From assembly GCA_964452915.1 (NCBI GenBank), contig CAYVNW010000067.1, forward strand, positions 1-6,256: 6,256 nt of DNA, in the 5' to 3' direction. The notes beneath the pieces were generated by a model. That model saw only the letters and a list, made by a program, of their open reading frames with translations. It ran no database searches and was not told the origin of the DNA. The stretch's first letter is position 1. Every line of letters starts with the position of its first letter. This document shows, in pieces, positions 6,145 to 6,256 of the stretch. The DNA comes from Colivivens sp964452915. GTDB lineage: Bacteria > Bacteroidota > Bacteroidia > Bacteroidales > Bacteroidaceae. The position numbers were made by a program, and so were the translations under genes.

Positions 6145-6256
6145 ATGGTCAATAAGATAATAGGTTATTTTTTGCACAACCGTATCATATCATTATTTGT
6201 GCTTATAGCGGTCATCGTTGGAGGATTGTCGACCATGCCTTTTTGATTGGGCTTCT
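6145..6256 (+). CDS. 5' end of a CusA/CzcA-type RND metal-efflux pump, cut by window edge, apparent frameshift
   Basis: Heavy-metal RND pumps are inner-membrane proton antiporters of over 1000 residues that expel Cu/Ag or Co/Zn/Cd ions with a membrane-fusion protein and an outer-membrane channel. Only the first residues are here: MVNKIIGYFLHNRII, then a hydrophobic first membrane helix (about 13-29), then GGLSTMPF. The N-terminal pattern 'xNKII..FL.NR' and the following 'LSTxPFxW' match Bacteroidetes members of the family as I recall them. The frame then meets TGA at 6244-6246, directly after a run of five T (6240-6244). Removing one T restores GAT TGG GCT TCT (Asp-Trp-Ala-Ser), which continues the expected PF(D/N)W sequence to the window end. 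So this is either a real frameshift (pseudogene or slippage-controlled) or a base-calling or assembly error. There is no Shine-Dalgarno, as usual in this phylum. Confidence 0.7.

Noticed and set aside
1..6256. Mobile element, CRISPR, toxin-antitoxin, or defence system
   Set aside because: No transposase, integrase, direct-repeat/spacer array, paired small toxin genes or defence-type domains were seen on either strand.

Overview
The window looks like a chromosomal segment from a Bacteroidales bacterium, most likely Prevotella or a close relative. Four things point there: the RelA/SpoT protein has the degenerate hydrolase domain typical of one Bacteroidetes class; upstream regions carry TAnnTTTG-type -7 boxes and no Shine-Dalgarno sequences; the large secreted protein ends in a Prevotella-like C-terminal segment (YDLTGRKI ... 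KGIYIQNGKK); and it is built from repeated domains resembling the Bacteroidetes family DUF4859. No rRNA, tRNA, CRISPR array, insertion sequence or phage gene is visible.

Layout, left to right. 1-123 is non-coding and holds a double-hairpin terminator read on the minus strand. 124-2667 (-) encodes an 847-residue secreted protein with five divergent copies of one module and a short C-terminal tail. 2668-2871 is an AT-rich gap with a good -7 box for that gene. 2872-3345 (-) is rlmH, a 23S rRNA methyltransferase, and 3342-5546 (-) is a RelA/SpoT-family (p)ppGpp synthetase; the two overlap by ATGA and are probably translationally coupled. 5547-5643 is a short leader with three tandem 9-mers that read as codons in the rel frame. 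5644-5970 (-) is a small exported heavy-metal-associated (HMA) protein. 5971-6144 is a divergent promoter region. 6145-6256 (+) is the start of a CusA/CzcA-type RND metal efflux pump gene, cut by the window edge and apparently frameshifted in a T run.

Two functional groups are apparent. At the right end, a metal-binding exported protein and a metal-efflux RND pump diverge from one intergenic region and probably form a copper/silver-type export locus. In the centre, a (p)ppGpp synthetase with a dead hydrolase site is coupled to a ribosome modification enzyme. The left gene is a cell-surface or secreted protein of unknown role. Most of the window is ordinary housekeeping and accessory sequence. 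The best candidates for a second look are the repeat-bearing rel leader, the broken RND reading frame and the five-module secreted protein.
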